DNA of 22,330 nt from a virus, in the IMG/VR virus record IMGVR_UViG_3300009365_003810, positions 1-22,330 of that record; one strand, written 5' to 3'. Each line of letters begins with the position of its first letter. Within the stretch, counting starts at the first letter, position 1. Made by a program: the position numbers and the translations under genes. The notes beneath the pieces are model-generated. The model saw nothing but the letters and a program-made list of their open reading frames with translations. It was not told the DNA's origin and did no database searches. Below, piece after piece: positions 16,532 through 22,330 of this stretch.

Positions 16532-18228
16532 GTCATGCGGAAACAAAAAAAATACATTGCGGTTTTGATCGCCTGGACTGCCTGGACCCTGCTGTTCGAG
16601 CTATTTGGCGTTCCATTGATGGCCAGCATGCCCATAAACAATTCAGTTGGGACCAGCCTGCGGTCGAAGATCCGTCTGTCTCCTCTCCTTGGGAAGAGCT
16701 GCACGAACTTAGGCTTCGCAACCGTGCAGGCTGGGAGCGGCTTGCTCGGGTCGAGGATACTGAAACCTTGCCCTGGTTGGGTTGGGCACCCAATGACCGC
16801 AAACAAACAACACCTTGGGATGAATTGCCGGGCAAGGATATTGACAGGGTTGCTCCCTATATTGCACCTCCAGCCAACGATCTTGACCGGATCCTGTCAT
16901 GGAATGAACTGCCCGTCAAAGAGGCCGAGCGTGTTCTTCCCTATGGCGCCCCGCCACCCAATGACGAGCATCACCGCACCCTCTGGGGCAAGAAATACTA
17001 CGAAGAGATCTGTCAACGCCGGTATGAACCGCCGGCTGGTGATCAGATTATTCTTAATTTCGATCAGCCCATTGCCGGAGTCGGTGGTGGCGACCATATC
17101 GATTTTTATTTCGAGACCCTCAACTATGACCAGCGTTGCCGGCACCGGGAACATTCCGGCTGGCGTGATCAATATATTTTCACCCGGCCACCGGTCATTC
17201 CCGGGGCTCCGGTTCAGCGAGTTTACATAATTATGAATAATGCCCTCCTCTCCAGACTGCCCGGTCATGAGCCCATCGACGTAAGCACCATGCGGCTTAC
17301 CGCCGACTTGGACTCATGGTGCTGGGGTTTAGAGGCTACGGTGAATTCCAGGGCTGCTCTGGACATGGTGGCTCCGGACGGCTCCGGGCCGGTTTCTGTT
17401 GAGGTGGAGATCAACGGCTGGCGCTGGGTGGTGATGGTTGAGTCCTGGCGGGAGTCCAAGCAATTTGGCCGGGCAAGTTGGACCATTAATGGCCGCAGCG
17501 AGTCGGCTCAACTTGCGGCGCCGTATGCTCCGTCCAGATCCTATACTGAGGAAAACGATCGCACCGCCGTGCAGCTAGTTGAGGCGGAGTTATTGAACAC
17601 CGGCTGGTCCGTGGACTGGCAACAAGTGGGCTGGCTGGTCACCGCCGGGGCTTGGAGCTATCAAAATTTAACGCCCATGCAAGCCATTCTTCGCGTAGCC
17701 AAGTCGGCCGGCGGCGTGGTGTTAACGGACGCTGAAGATAAAACATTGATCGTGCAGCCGCGCTACCCTTCCAGTCCCTGGAATTGGGATGTGGCCACCC
17801 CGGACCTCATTATTCCAGACGCCATGATCCGCGATTTAGGCCGGGATTGGCGTCCTGGGCCGAATTACAACGCCGTTTATGTTTCCGGCACCAACCAGGG
17901 GGTAACGGTCCGGGTATACCGCGAGGGATCTGTCGGCGATGCCCTGGCACCCTCAATGGCCGACTCATTGATTACCGAGGTGGCGGTCGGCCGGGAACGA
18001 GGCCGCAATATCCTTGCTGCAGCCGGCAATTGGGATCTCTGCAGGATCTCAGTGCCCTTGATGGCTGAACCTGATCTGCCTGGTTTGATCCTGCCCGGTG
18101 CCCTGCTGGAGATTAACGAATCAGGCATTCCTTGGCGTGGCCAGGTGATGGGGGTCTCCATATCAGCGGCCAGAAATAATGGTCTGAGAGTGGCGCAGGG
18201 CCTTGAGGTGGCTTGTTACCATGGCTAA
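16528..18228 (+). CDS. Tail hub/baseplate-like protein with N-terminal W/P repeats
   Basis: A 566-residue protein in two parts. Residues 38-160 carry a low-complexity repeat rich in Trp, Pro, Asp and Arg, with PWDELPGKDIDRVAPY, APPANDLDRILSWNELP and APPPNDEHHR as the clearest copies. Residues 165-566 look like a tail hub: FDQPIAGVGGGDHIDF, strands around VYIIMNNALLSRLPGHEP, then LTADLDSWCWGLEA and a WSIDWQQ-like region (WSVDWQQVGW). This is followed by QAILRVAKSAGGVVLTDAED and a C-terminal LPGLILPGALLEINE strand set. The DLDSWCW pattern occurs in hub proteins of siphoviruses. The start overlaps the previous stop (ATGA). A structural, probably ring-forming role is inferred. Confidence 0.65.
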   Translation: MSHAETKKIHCGFDRLDCLDPAVRAIWRSIDGQHAHKQFSWDQPAVEDPSVSSPWEELHELRLRNRAGWERLARVEDTETLPWLGWAPNDRKQTTPWDELPGKDIDRVAPYIAPPANDLDRILSWNELPVKEAERVLPYGAPPPNDEHHRTLWGKKYYEEICQRRYEPPAGDQIILNFDQPIAGVGGGDHIDFYFETLNYDQRCRHREHSGWRDQYIFTRPPVIPGAPVQRVYIIMNNALLSRLPGHEPIDVSTMRLTADLDSWCWGLEATVNSRAALDMVAPDGSGPVSVEVEINGWRWVVMVESWRESKQFGRASWTINGRSESAQLAAPYAPSRSYTEENDRTAVQLVEAELLNTGWSVDWQQVGWLVTAGAWSYQNLTPMQAILRVAKSAGGVVLTDAEDKTLIVQPRYPSSPWNWDVATPDLIIPDAMIRDLGRDWRPGPNYNAVYVSGTNQGVTVRVYREGSVGDALAPSMADSLITEVAVGRERGRNILAAAGNWDLCRISVPLMAEPDLPGLILPGALLEINESGIPWRGQVMGVSISAARNNGLRVAQGLEVACYHG

Positions 18229-18448
18229 TCTCTGGGCCAAATTTGCACGGTTGCTTCCTGACGAACCAACCATTATCGGCACAATTACAGCCCATAATGT
18301 CGACGGCACGTCCACCGTGGCCACCCTTGCCGGTGGCACCATGCGTGTACGTGGGCAGTCAGTGGTCGTAGGGAATAAGGCATTTATCCGCCATGGCGAA
18401 ATTACCGGCGAGGCACCCGATTTGCCGGCCTATGAGGTGACAGTATGA
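18221..18448 (+). CDS. Small OB-like tail-tip protein
   Basis: 75 residues from the ATG at 18221, which overlaps the hub stop by eight bases. GAGGTGG lies about ten bases upstream, inside the hub gene. An in-frame TTG at 18203 would add six residues but seems less likely. The sequence is beta rich: IIGTITAHNVDGTSTV, then TMRVRGQSVVVGNKAFIRHG and a conserved-looking GEITGEAPDLP end. This suggests a small barrel of the kind found attached to tail hub proteins. It ends in ATGA, though the following gene probably starts 15 bases later. No family name can be given with confidence. Confidence 0.65.
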   Translation: MANLWAKFARLLPDEPTIIGTITAHNVDGTSTVATLAGGTMRVRGQSVVVGNKAFIRHGEITGEAPDLPAYEVTV

Positions 18449-18459
18449 GGAGGTTTATT

Positions 18460-18768
18460 ATGTATGATGCACTTGGTTACGACCAATTCGCAAATGTGAA
18501 TGGGGTTGTAAATCTGGACGATGGCAGCGGTATTTTGCCCGGTGTTCCACCTGGGGCCGACACAGCCCTGATTGTTGTGGAGGATGGCAGTATTCGATGG
18601 ATGGATGCCGGTGGCGATCCTACCGCTGCTATAGGTATGCCAATAAACTCCGGTGGTGAGTTTGAGTACGATGGCCGGCCGCTCAAAGATTTTAAATTTT
18701 TCGCTGCCGGCGCAACCGTCAACGTGGCTTATTACAAGGCCCGTCGCCCGGGGAGGCCATTGGTATGA
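18460..18768 (+). CDS. Small tail-associated protein, unknown
   Basis: 102 residues. The ATG at 18460 has a perfect AGGAGG six bases upstream. An in-frame ATG at 18445 overlaps the previous stop (ATGA) but lies within that ribosome-binding site, so I chose 18460. The protein is beta rich and acidic: DQFANVNGVVNLDDGSGI, then ALIVVEDGSIRWMDAGGDPTA and GMPINSGGEFEYDG, ending in an ATVNVAYYKARRPGR strand. The sequence DGSIRWMDAGGDPTA followed by a GMPI segment resembles small virion proteins of tailed phages that form trimmed beta sandwiches. Its 3' end overlaps the next start (ATGA). Confidence 0.6.
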   Translation: MYDALGYDQFANVNGVVNLDDGSGILPGVPPGADTALIVVEDGSIRWMDAGGDPTAAIGMPINSGGEFEYDGRPLKDFKFFAAGATVNVAYYKARRPGRPLV

Positions 18769-19355
18769 AATCCAAACAAGGTCCTCAACCAACAGCAATT
18801 GTCCCAATACCGACCGGATACACGCCTTTATCAAGCGCCTACTGGCCTATTACTGCCGGGGCTGAAGACGGCAACTCAACTGCTTTTCTGATTGGGCAAT
18901 GGTACAAGATGGCCCTTTTTTTACTGCCCATGGACGGACAATCTGTGATTAGCATCGGCTACAAGGTTGCCGTGAATACACGCACCCTTGATGCCAATAT
19001 CGGCGTCGGAATATGGGATTACCTGACCGGCGAATTAGTCTTTTGGACGAGCGACACGTTGCCCGCCGGCGTTACTCCTAACCGTAATGCATCGTTTGGC
19101 GGTGCAGTAAAGGTACCGCGCATCTTTTACCTCGGACTTTCGTTGGAATCAATTGAGAATGGCACTCTCCTGGAGCTTGCCACTTGCTATTCTGGTGGGG
19201 GGTTACCGGGTATTGTGGGCGGTTCGGTCGCACCGGCCGTCAATATGCATGCGGTGTTTTTTTCAGGTACCCACGCTTCTCCCGGCGCACTATCGACGGC
19301 CTTGCTGTTTGCCTCCATGGATAATATATCTTGCCGGGCAGCCATAGAACAGTAA
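18765..19355 (+). CDS. Probable tail fibre or receptor-binding-associated protein
   Basis: 196 residues, starting at an ATGA overlap. It is neutral, Ser/Thr/Gly rich and beta rich: STAFLIGQWYKMALFLLPMDG, SIGYKVAVNTRTLDANIGVG and IWDYLTGELVFWTSD, then FYLGLSLESIENGTLLELA. The C-terminus is hydrophobic and glycine rich (GGGLPGIVGGSVAPAVNMHAVFF). This looks like a carbohydrate-module-type sandwich that could sit at the tip and touch the host. Position between tip proteins and a fibre-associated gene supports that. No catalytic motif is evident. I regard receptor contact as a hypothesis, not a finding. Confidence 0.5.
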   Translation: MKSKQGPQPTAIVPIPTGYTPLSSAYWPITAGAEDGNSTAFLIGQWYKMALFLLPMDGQSVISIGYKVAVNTRTLDANIGVGIWDYLTGELVFWTSDTLPAGVTPNRNASFGGAVKVPRIFYLGLSLESIENGTLLELATCYSGGGLPGIVGGSVAPAVNMHAVFFSGTHASPGALSTALLFASMDNISCRAAIEQ

Positions 19356-19366
19356 GGAGGAATTAC

Positions 19367-19930
19367 ATGATACAGCCTTTAAAAAGAAAAACCGTTACCG
19401 CTGAACAGCTCTATCTGGCCACCCAGGGCTTTGTCGTTATTTCAAGTAATCTCGATGAGTCCGTCGATTTTGTTGAGCCTAATGGAGTAAAGCCAGTTGA
19501 TCTGGAAAATTATGGCGATGAGGCCCAGGCACTGCTCGAAGCCTATGATCCTCTACCGGATACTAAGGCCACGGCAAAACAAGCTATTGATCTGGCAGCT
19601 GGCAAGGCAAGGGCTCAGTATATCACCGTCGCTCCTGGGCAGAACGCTGTCTATGCTCTTAAACTTGACGAATGCAAAAGATACGCTGAAGGGGGTCATC
19701 CGAAGGATTTAACCAATTGGGATTTTGTGGCCGCCGAAGCTGCCGCAAATAATTGCGATGGAAAAACCGCATGTGATGGGGTGATTGCCAAGGCTGGCCA
19801 GTGGTCAAAACTTGCCGCCAGTATCGAGATGGTCCGCCGTGGGGCTATCGCTAAGATTGCCCTAATGGATGATGTTGTGGCCATCAAGGCTACGACCCAG
19901 GCTGCAATTGGTCAATTGGCAAAGATTTAG
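19367..19930 (+). CDS. Fibre-associated / tail fibre assembly-like protein
   Basis: 187 residues from the ATG at 19367, with AAGGAGG six bases upstream. The open frame reaches back to 19331, within the previous gene, but those residues are spurious. The N-terminal third is beta-like (LYLATQGFVVISSNLDE). From about residue 65 it is helical and Ala rich: KATAKQAIDLAAGKARAQYI, then the phrase TVAPGQNAVYALKLDECKRY and repeated AAE/AAI helices. The pattern RAQYIT-x-PGQ-xx-Y-xxK-xxE is common in the C-terminal part of fibre or fibre-assembly proteins of siphoviruses. Its Shine-Dalgarno is the strongest of the tip region, consistent with an abundant product. Exact role is not settled. Confidence 0.6.
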   Translation: MIQPLKRKTVTAEQLYLATQGFVVISSNLDESVDFVEPNGVKPVDLENYGDEAQALLEAYDPLPDTKATAKQAIDLAAGKARAQYITVAPGQNAVYALKLDECKRYAEGGHPKDLTNWDFVAAEAAANNCDGKTACDGVIAKAGQWSKLAASIEMVRRGAIAKIALMDDVVAIKATTQAAIGQLAKI

Positions 19931-19939
19931 GAATAACAA

Positions 19940-20199
19940 ATGACCCGTGATGAAATAAAACAAGCCGTGGCCGAAGCATTGGAAGAACATCGCAAGGACT
20001 TTTTGATTGAAGCTGAAGAGCATTACCAGCACCACCTGCAGTTGAAATCTTGCGTACGCTCACGAGATGAATGGTTAGAAAACCACAAATTTGTCTCCGA
20101 CATTAGGGCTAACGGCAAAATTGCCCAACAACAGCTATTGGCGTGTTTGTTACTGCGGTTCTTGGATGGTTTTTAAAAATCTGGTGGGAAAAAACCTGA
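19940..20199 (+). CDS. Small membrane protein with apparent -1 frameshift before its TM helix
   Basis: The ATG at 19940 (AGGAA Shine-Dalgarno) opens an acidic helical stretch: TRDEIKQAVAEALEEHRKDF and EEHYQHHLQLKSC. In the zero frame it stops at 20174-20176, giving 78 residues without a clean membrane segment. The -1 frame, open from 20113, encodes TTAIGVFVTAVLGWFLKIWW and ends EKT at TGA 20197-20199. That is a classic single transmembrane helix with a basic end. This stop overlaps the ATG of the following peptidase gene (TGATG), as most genes here do. The whole gene therefore looks like soluble helix plus TM helix, separated by a one-base shift near 20113-20128. Holin-like or membrane-anchor roles are possible. 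Programmed shift, mutation and sequencing error cannot be told apart. Confidence 0.6.
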
Positions 20200-20510
20200 T
20201 GGCCCTGCAGCCTAAACAAAGCCGTTTTGCTCATATGGTAGCTCTGCTCATTCTCCATGCTGAGCAGCTGGAGTACCAAGTAACTTTTGGCGACGCCTAC
20301 CGTGATCTACGCACACCATACGGCAACCCCAAAAGCCTACACAAGATGCGGCTGGCAGTTGACCTGAATCTATTTAAGGACAACAAATATTTAACCGGGA
20401 CCGAAGATCATCAGCCCCTTGGTGAATACTGGGAATCAATCGGTGGATCCTGGGGTGGACGCTTCGATGACCCGAACCATTATTCCCTGAGACATGAAGG
20501 TATGAAATAA
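20199..20510 (+). CDS. M15-family zinc peptidase, probable endolysin
   Basis: 103 residues. Three conserved positions mark the M15 / VanY-like (PF13539 type) L-Ala-D-Glu or D-Ala-D-Ala peptidases. His48 lies in KSLHKM, seven residues before Asp55 in RLAVDLN; a second zinc histidine, His94, lies in the GGSWGGRFDDPNHYSL segment. These enzymes cut the peptide stem of peptidoglycan, and phages use them to lyse the host. The ATG at 20199 overlaps the -1 frame stop of the preceding membrane protein; the open frame extends upstream to 20091 but that part is a shadow. No signal peptide is present, so release probably depends on a holin-type partner. Length is short but includes all zinc ligands. Confidence 0.88.
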   Translation: MALQPKQSRFAHMVALLILHAEQLEYQVTFGDAYRDLRTPYGNPKSLHKMRLAVDLNLFKDNKYLTGTEDHQPLGEYWESIGGSWGGRFDDPNHYSLRHEGMK

Positions 20511-20523
20511 GGAGGATTCAATT

Positions 20524-20817
20524 TTGAGAAGATCAGTTAGAAAATTACTTTTTGATGTCCCGGTGTTTGGCATATTTTTAATGCTTGTGGCACTTGCTAC
20601 TCCATTCCTGGCGATGGCTGCTGAAAGTTATGTATGGCAGGTGACCGTTGCTTGGAATTTTAACAGCACCAGGCCAGATGAGGCCGGTTTTCAATTGTTG
20701 CATCAAGGGGCCGCTGTGCCCGACTGCTTTGTTACTGACCCGGAGATACGGGAAATGACCTGTGAGGCTGTTTTTTCGGAAGGCAATCAGAGTTTTACTG
20801 TTTCTGTTCAAGGTTAA
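20524..20817 (+). pseudogene. 5' part of a secreted FN3-like protein gene, truncated by an insertion
   Basis: The start is TTG at 20524, with AAGGAGG eight bases upstream. Residues 1-32 are a signal peptide: a basic n-region (RRSVRKLL), a hydrophobic core (FGIFLMLVALATPFLA) and an AMA/A cleavage site. The mature part (VWQVTVAWNFNSTRPDEAGF, then two Cys in DCF and TCE) looks like one fibronectin-III-type sandwich with a likely disulfide. The frame closes at TAA 20815-20817, just where a hairpin-rich insertion begins. Sequence beyond the insertion (21002-21127) reads as the missing final strand, so the intact ancestor had about 137 residues. The truncated form may still be exported, but it lacks the last strand. 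Function is unknown; lysis accessory or envelope modification roles are possible. Confidence 0.6.
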
Positions 20818-21001
20818 AGCCCCCGCCTTTCAGGCGGGTAGCATTCTGCTAGCAGTATGTTTTTATGGATCGGAAAGTGGCTTTTGTATTAACGAGCCAC
20901 ATGTAACCATGTATAAACTTTGAACATTAATTAAGATAGTACAGGACTTTTAGTCCTCAGTTAAACCCACCTACTTCAGTAGGTGGTTGTTTAGTCTTGC
21001 C
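20812..21001 (+). mobile_element. IS200/IS605-like palindromic insertion (MITE) inside the secreted-protein gene
   Basis: About 190 non-coding bases with a chain of hairpins. They are 20822-20838 (seven pairs, TTC loop), 20846-20855 (perfect palindrome CTGCTAGCAG), 20877-20900 (GTGGCT/AGCCAC), 20943-20957 (AGGACT, TTT, AGTCCT) and 20967-20986 (eight pairs, TTCA loop). The CCC..CTTTCAG..GGG and CCACC..CTTCAG..GGTGG hairpins at the two ends resemble subterminal hairpins of IS200/IS605 elements. No transposase or TnpB frame is present, so it would be a non-autonomous derivative. Ends are approximate: removing a segment that joins the codon ending at 20811 to 21002 restores the flanking gene. No target duplication is seen, as expected for this family. 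Confidence 0.5.
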
Positions 21002-21127
21002 ACTGTTTACACGGATGGGAGTTATTCGGAAAGCAGTCTCCCTTTCGTATCAGCGGCGATGCTAAATTCAAAAGCCTCGCCGACCAATTCGAAAATCTCC
21101 ATCAAGTACTTACGGAAATTAGAATAA
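21002..21127 (+). pseudogene. 3' remnant of the interrupted secreted FN3-like gene
   Basis: A start-less open stretch of 41 codons in front of a TAA. It reads TVYTDGSYSESSLPFVSAA and then a basic tail ending KYLRKLE. The YTDGSYSESS phrase is what the last strand of an FN3-like domain usually looks like, and it completes the truncated protein ending SFTVSVQ at 20811. It has no ribosome-binding site or start codon of its own. Together the two pieces show that the gene was whole before the intervening hairpin-rich segment arrived. The hydrolase gene follows 45 bases later. Confidence 0.6.
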
Positions 21128-21172
21128 TTGCCGATGGTGCCGATCCGAAGAGAAGTAAAAAAGGAGAACTCA

Positions 21173-21691
21173 ATGATGCCGAAATTACAAGCCGGTGATG
21201 TGTTCTGCGTGTCCAGGAAGACCTGGATTGGCCGGGCTATCAATGCCGTTCAAAAAATCTTGTCACGAGATAACCACTCTATATATTCACATACCGGCAT
21301 CATTCGCGATGGCAACGGGATGACCCTTGAGGCCCTTGAGAAAATTACAACGCAGCACTTTTATAACGCATATAAGGGTGAACAGGTGCTTATTGCCCGT
21401 GTTCGGTCACTGGACAAAAGGCGTGTAAAGGAGGCAATATCAAAACTGGACGCAGAGCATCTTGGAGATATTTATCCGTATTGGCGCCTTCCCCTGCAGC
21501 TTTTCCCAATTCTGGCAAAATATATCTCTTACAAAGGGAGATGGCTGGTGTGCTCCGAGCTGACTGGCAAGTTTCTGCATCTTATAGGCGAACGACATCG
21601 AGGCTATAAAGGGACAACACCGGACACGCTGGCCGACGAATGGCGGAACTGGAAGAACTTTGAGATTATCTACGAAGGGGTGATCCCTTAA
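21173..21691 (+). CDS. Permuted papain-like hydrolase (YiiX/NlpC-P60 superfamily)
   Basis: 172 residues from the ATG at 21173, preceded by AAGGAG six bases upstream; an earlier in-frame TTG at 21128 is less likely. It follows the circularly permuted NlpC/P60 order: LQAGDVFCVSR near the start, then His40 in YSHTGIIRDG, Glu53 in TLEAL, and the nucleophile Cys127 in RWLVCSELTG. YiiX/YebB-type members of the superfamily cut amide or ester bonds, with peptidoglycan, lipids or proteins as substrates. No signal peptide is seen. Position after the M15 peptidase suggests a second wall-acting lysis enzyme, but action on a host protein or lipid is equally open. Confidence 0.75.
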   Translation: MMPKLQAGDVFCVSRKTWIGRAINAVQKILSRDNHSIYSHTGIIRDGNGMTLEALEKITTQHFYNAYKGEQVLIARVRSLDKRRVKEAISKLDAEHLGDIYPYWRLPLQLFPILAKYISYKGRWLVCSELTGKFLHLIGERHRGYKGTTPDTLADEWRNWKNFEIIYEGVIP

Positions 21692-21711
21692 GAAGAAAGC
21701 TGAATAAAAAT

Positions 21712-21960
21712 CTAGCTCCAGAAATCATAAGGGTCAATTCCAAATCGACGCAACAATGCTGTAATAACAGGAATATAAATTTCTGTTGACTTGCCGTGAT
21801 TTTTTATGGGGAACTGAAGGCCCTGTTTTGACCCTTCAGATACAGGCTTTAAGAGAATTAATTCAGAGCCCTTACCCCTTTTTCGAGCCATTACGATTAT
21901 TCCGTAAGGCTTGAGCTTTTTTAAAAGATCTTTTAGGGGCAGAGGTCGCTTACTAGGCAT
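21712..21960 (-). CDS. hicA: HicA-like toxin (mRNA interferase family)
   Basis: 82 residues read leftwards from the ATG at 21958-21960; the open frame extends to a TTG at 21996, but the ATG fits better. HicA toxins are small dsRBD-fold proteins that cleave mRNA. Visible family features are the N-terminal LPLKDLLKKLKPYGIIVMAR, the GKGSE loop, and FPIKNHGKSTEIYIPVITAL with its conserved His, closing in LLRRFGIDPYDFW. In canonical HicA the catalytic residue is the His of GSH. Here that position is Glu (GKGSELILL), so activity is doubtful or the protein belongs to a variant subfamily. It overlaps the antitoxin gene by eight bases and converges with the phage operon. Confidence 0.7.
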   Translation of the reverse strand: MPSKRPLPLKDLLKKLKPYGIIVMARKRGKGSELILLKPVSEGSKQGLQFPIKNHGKSTEIYIPVITALLRRFGIDPYDFWS

Positions 21961-22330
21961 TGCCGGCAATCCCCGCTTGGCAGGTTTTCGCAACAAGCCA
22001 AGGAGGGAAGGCTAAAGCAGCATCTTTTTTTTGTGAAAATCCAGACTCTATTTTGTATTTCCGCTCTTTCTGTTCTTTGCAGGCGGCGAGTTCTTTCCAG
22101 AGTTCAGGAGGGGCAGGATGGAAAAGATTGTCAAGGTTGTCATTGCTGAAGGCATAATCAACTTGAGCGCAAATCAAGGCAACCACTTCTCTTTGGGCTT
22201 GATCTAATGTTTTAGCAGCCGCGACAATGTCAAACTCAAGACAGTGAGCAACAAAAAGACCATCCTCTTCCTTGATAAGGATGTTTACATCTATTGAAAT
22301 TTCGGGGGACTTACAAAGCAATTCACCCAT
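21953..22330 (-). CDS. hicB: HicB-like antitoxin, reaches the window edge
   Basis: 125 residues read leftwards. An ATG occupies the last three bases of the window, so it may be the true start or an internal Met. The N-terminal part has the HicB partial RNase H-like fold: VNILIKEEDGLFVAHCLEFD, then the acidic helix TLDQAQREVVALICAQVDYA. HicB neutralises HicA by covering its active site and usually also represses the operon. The C-terminus (ELWKELAACKEQKERKY, then AFPPWLVAKTCQ) shows no ribbon-helix-helix or helix-turn-helix pattern, so self-repression may be missing. It lies upstream of hicA, which is the reverse of the common hicA-hicB order. Confidence 0.75.
   Translation of the reverse strand: MGELLCKSPEISIDVNILIKEEDGLFVAHCLEFDIVAAAKTLDQAQREVVALICAQVDYAFSNDNLDNLFHPAPPELWKELAACKEQKERKYKIESGFSQKKDAALAFPPWLVAKTCQAGIAGNA

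Noticed and set aside
16535-17230. A 231-residue + strand frame with a hydrophobic N-terminus inside the hub-like gene
   Set aside because: Fully overlaps the hub frame. The apparent membrane helix is a chance product of Ala/Leu-coding bases, and no ribosome-binding site is present.
20822-20838. A GC-rich hairpin just after the secreted-protein stop as an intrinsic terminator
   Set aside because: No T tract follows the stem, and a matching hairpin near the other end of the segment fits transposon ends better.
20884-20917. A possible promoter (TTGTAT and TATAAA) within the insertion
   Set aside because: The spacing is 22 bases, too long for a standard sigma-70 promoter, and the region is AT rich by chance.

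Overview
The window is the late (structural and lysis) half of a tailed-phage genome, almost certainly a prophage. It carries one long, tightly packed + strand operon from about 108 to 21691. A small toxin-antitoxin pair lies on the - strand at the right edge. The host cannot be fixed from sequence alone. Moderate-to-high GC in the phage genes and signal peptides of the Gram-negative type point to a proteobacterium in the broad sense; a Desulfobacterota-type host is my best guess, and it is only a guess. The very long tape measure gene, and the absence of sheath or baseplate-spike genes that I can recognise, indicate a long non-contractile tail (siphovirus morphology).

Head region (1-4307): a terminator-like hairpin, a gpW-type head-tail joining protein, a lambda-family portal, a natural fusion of prohead protease, scaffold and major capsid protein, and a DUF2190 capsid cement protein. 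Connector and tail-shaft region (4311-11289): a head-tail attachment protein, a gpZ-type protein, a probable tail terminator, the tail tube, a two-frame tail assembly chaperone and the tape measure protein. Nearly every gene start overlaps or abuts the previous stop (ATGA, GTGA, TGATG), so translation is probably coupled along the operon.

Tail-tip region (11286-19930): a cassette of large beta-rich proteins. It includes a 1199-residue protein with about seven degenerate beta modules and a 566-residue hub-like protein with an N-terminal tryptophan/proline repeat. A fibre-associated helical protein closes the set. Lysis and accessory region (19940-21691): a small protein whose membrane helix lies in the -1 frame, a compact M15 zinc peptidase (endolysin candidate), a secreted FN3-like protein and a permuted papain-like (YiiX type) hydrolase. 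The secreted gene has been split by a roughly 190-base hairpin-rich insertion that resembles the palindromic ends of IS200/IS605 elements.

Right edge (21712-22330, - strand): a HicB-HicA type pair convergent with the phage operon. HicA carries Glu where the usual catalytic His sits. The observations most worth checking are the insertion that splits the secreted protein gene, the two recoding or frameshift candidates, and an internal ribosome-binding site inside the protease-capsid fusion just before a Cys-rich knuckle.
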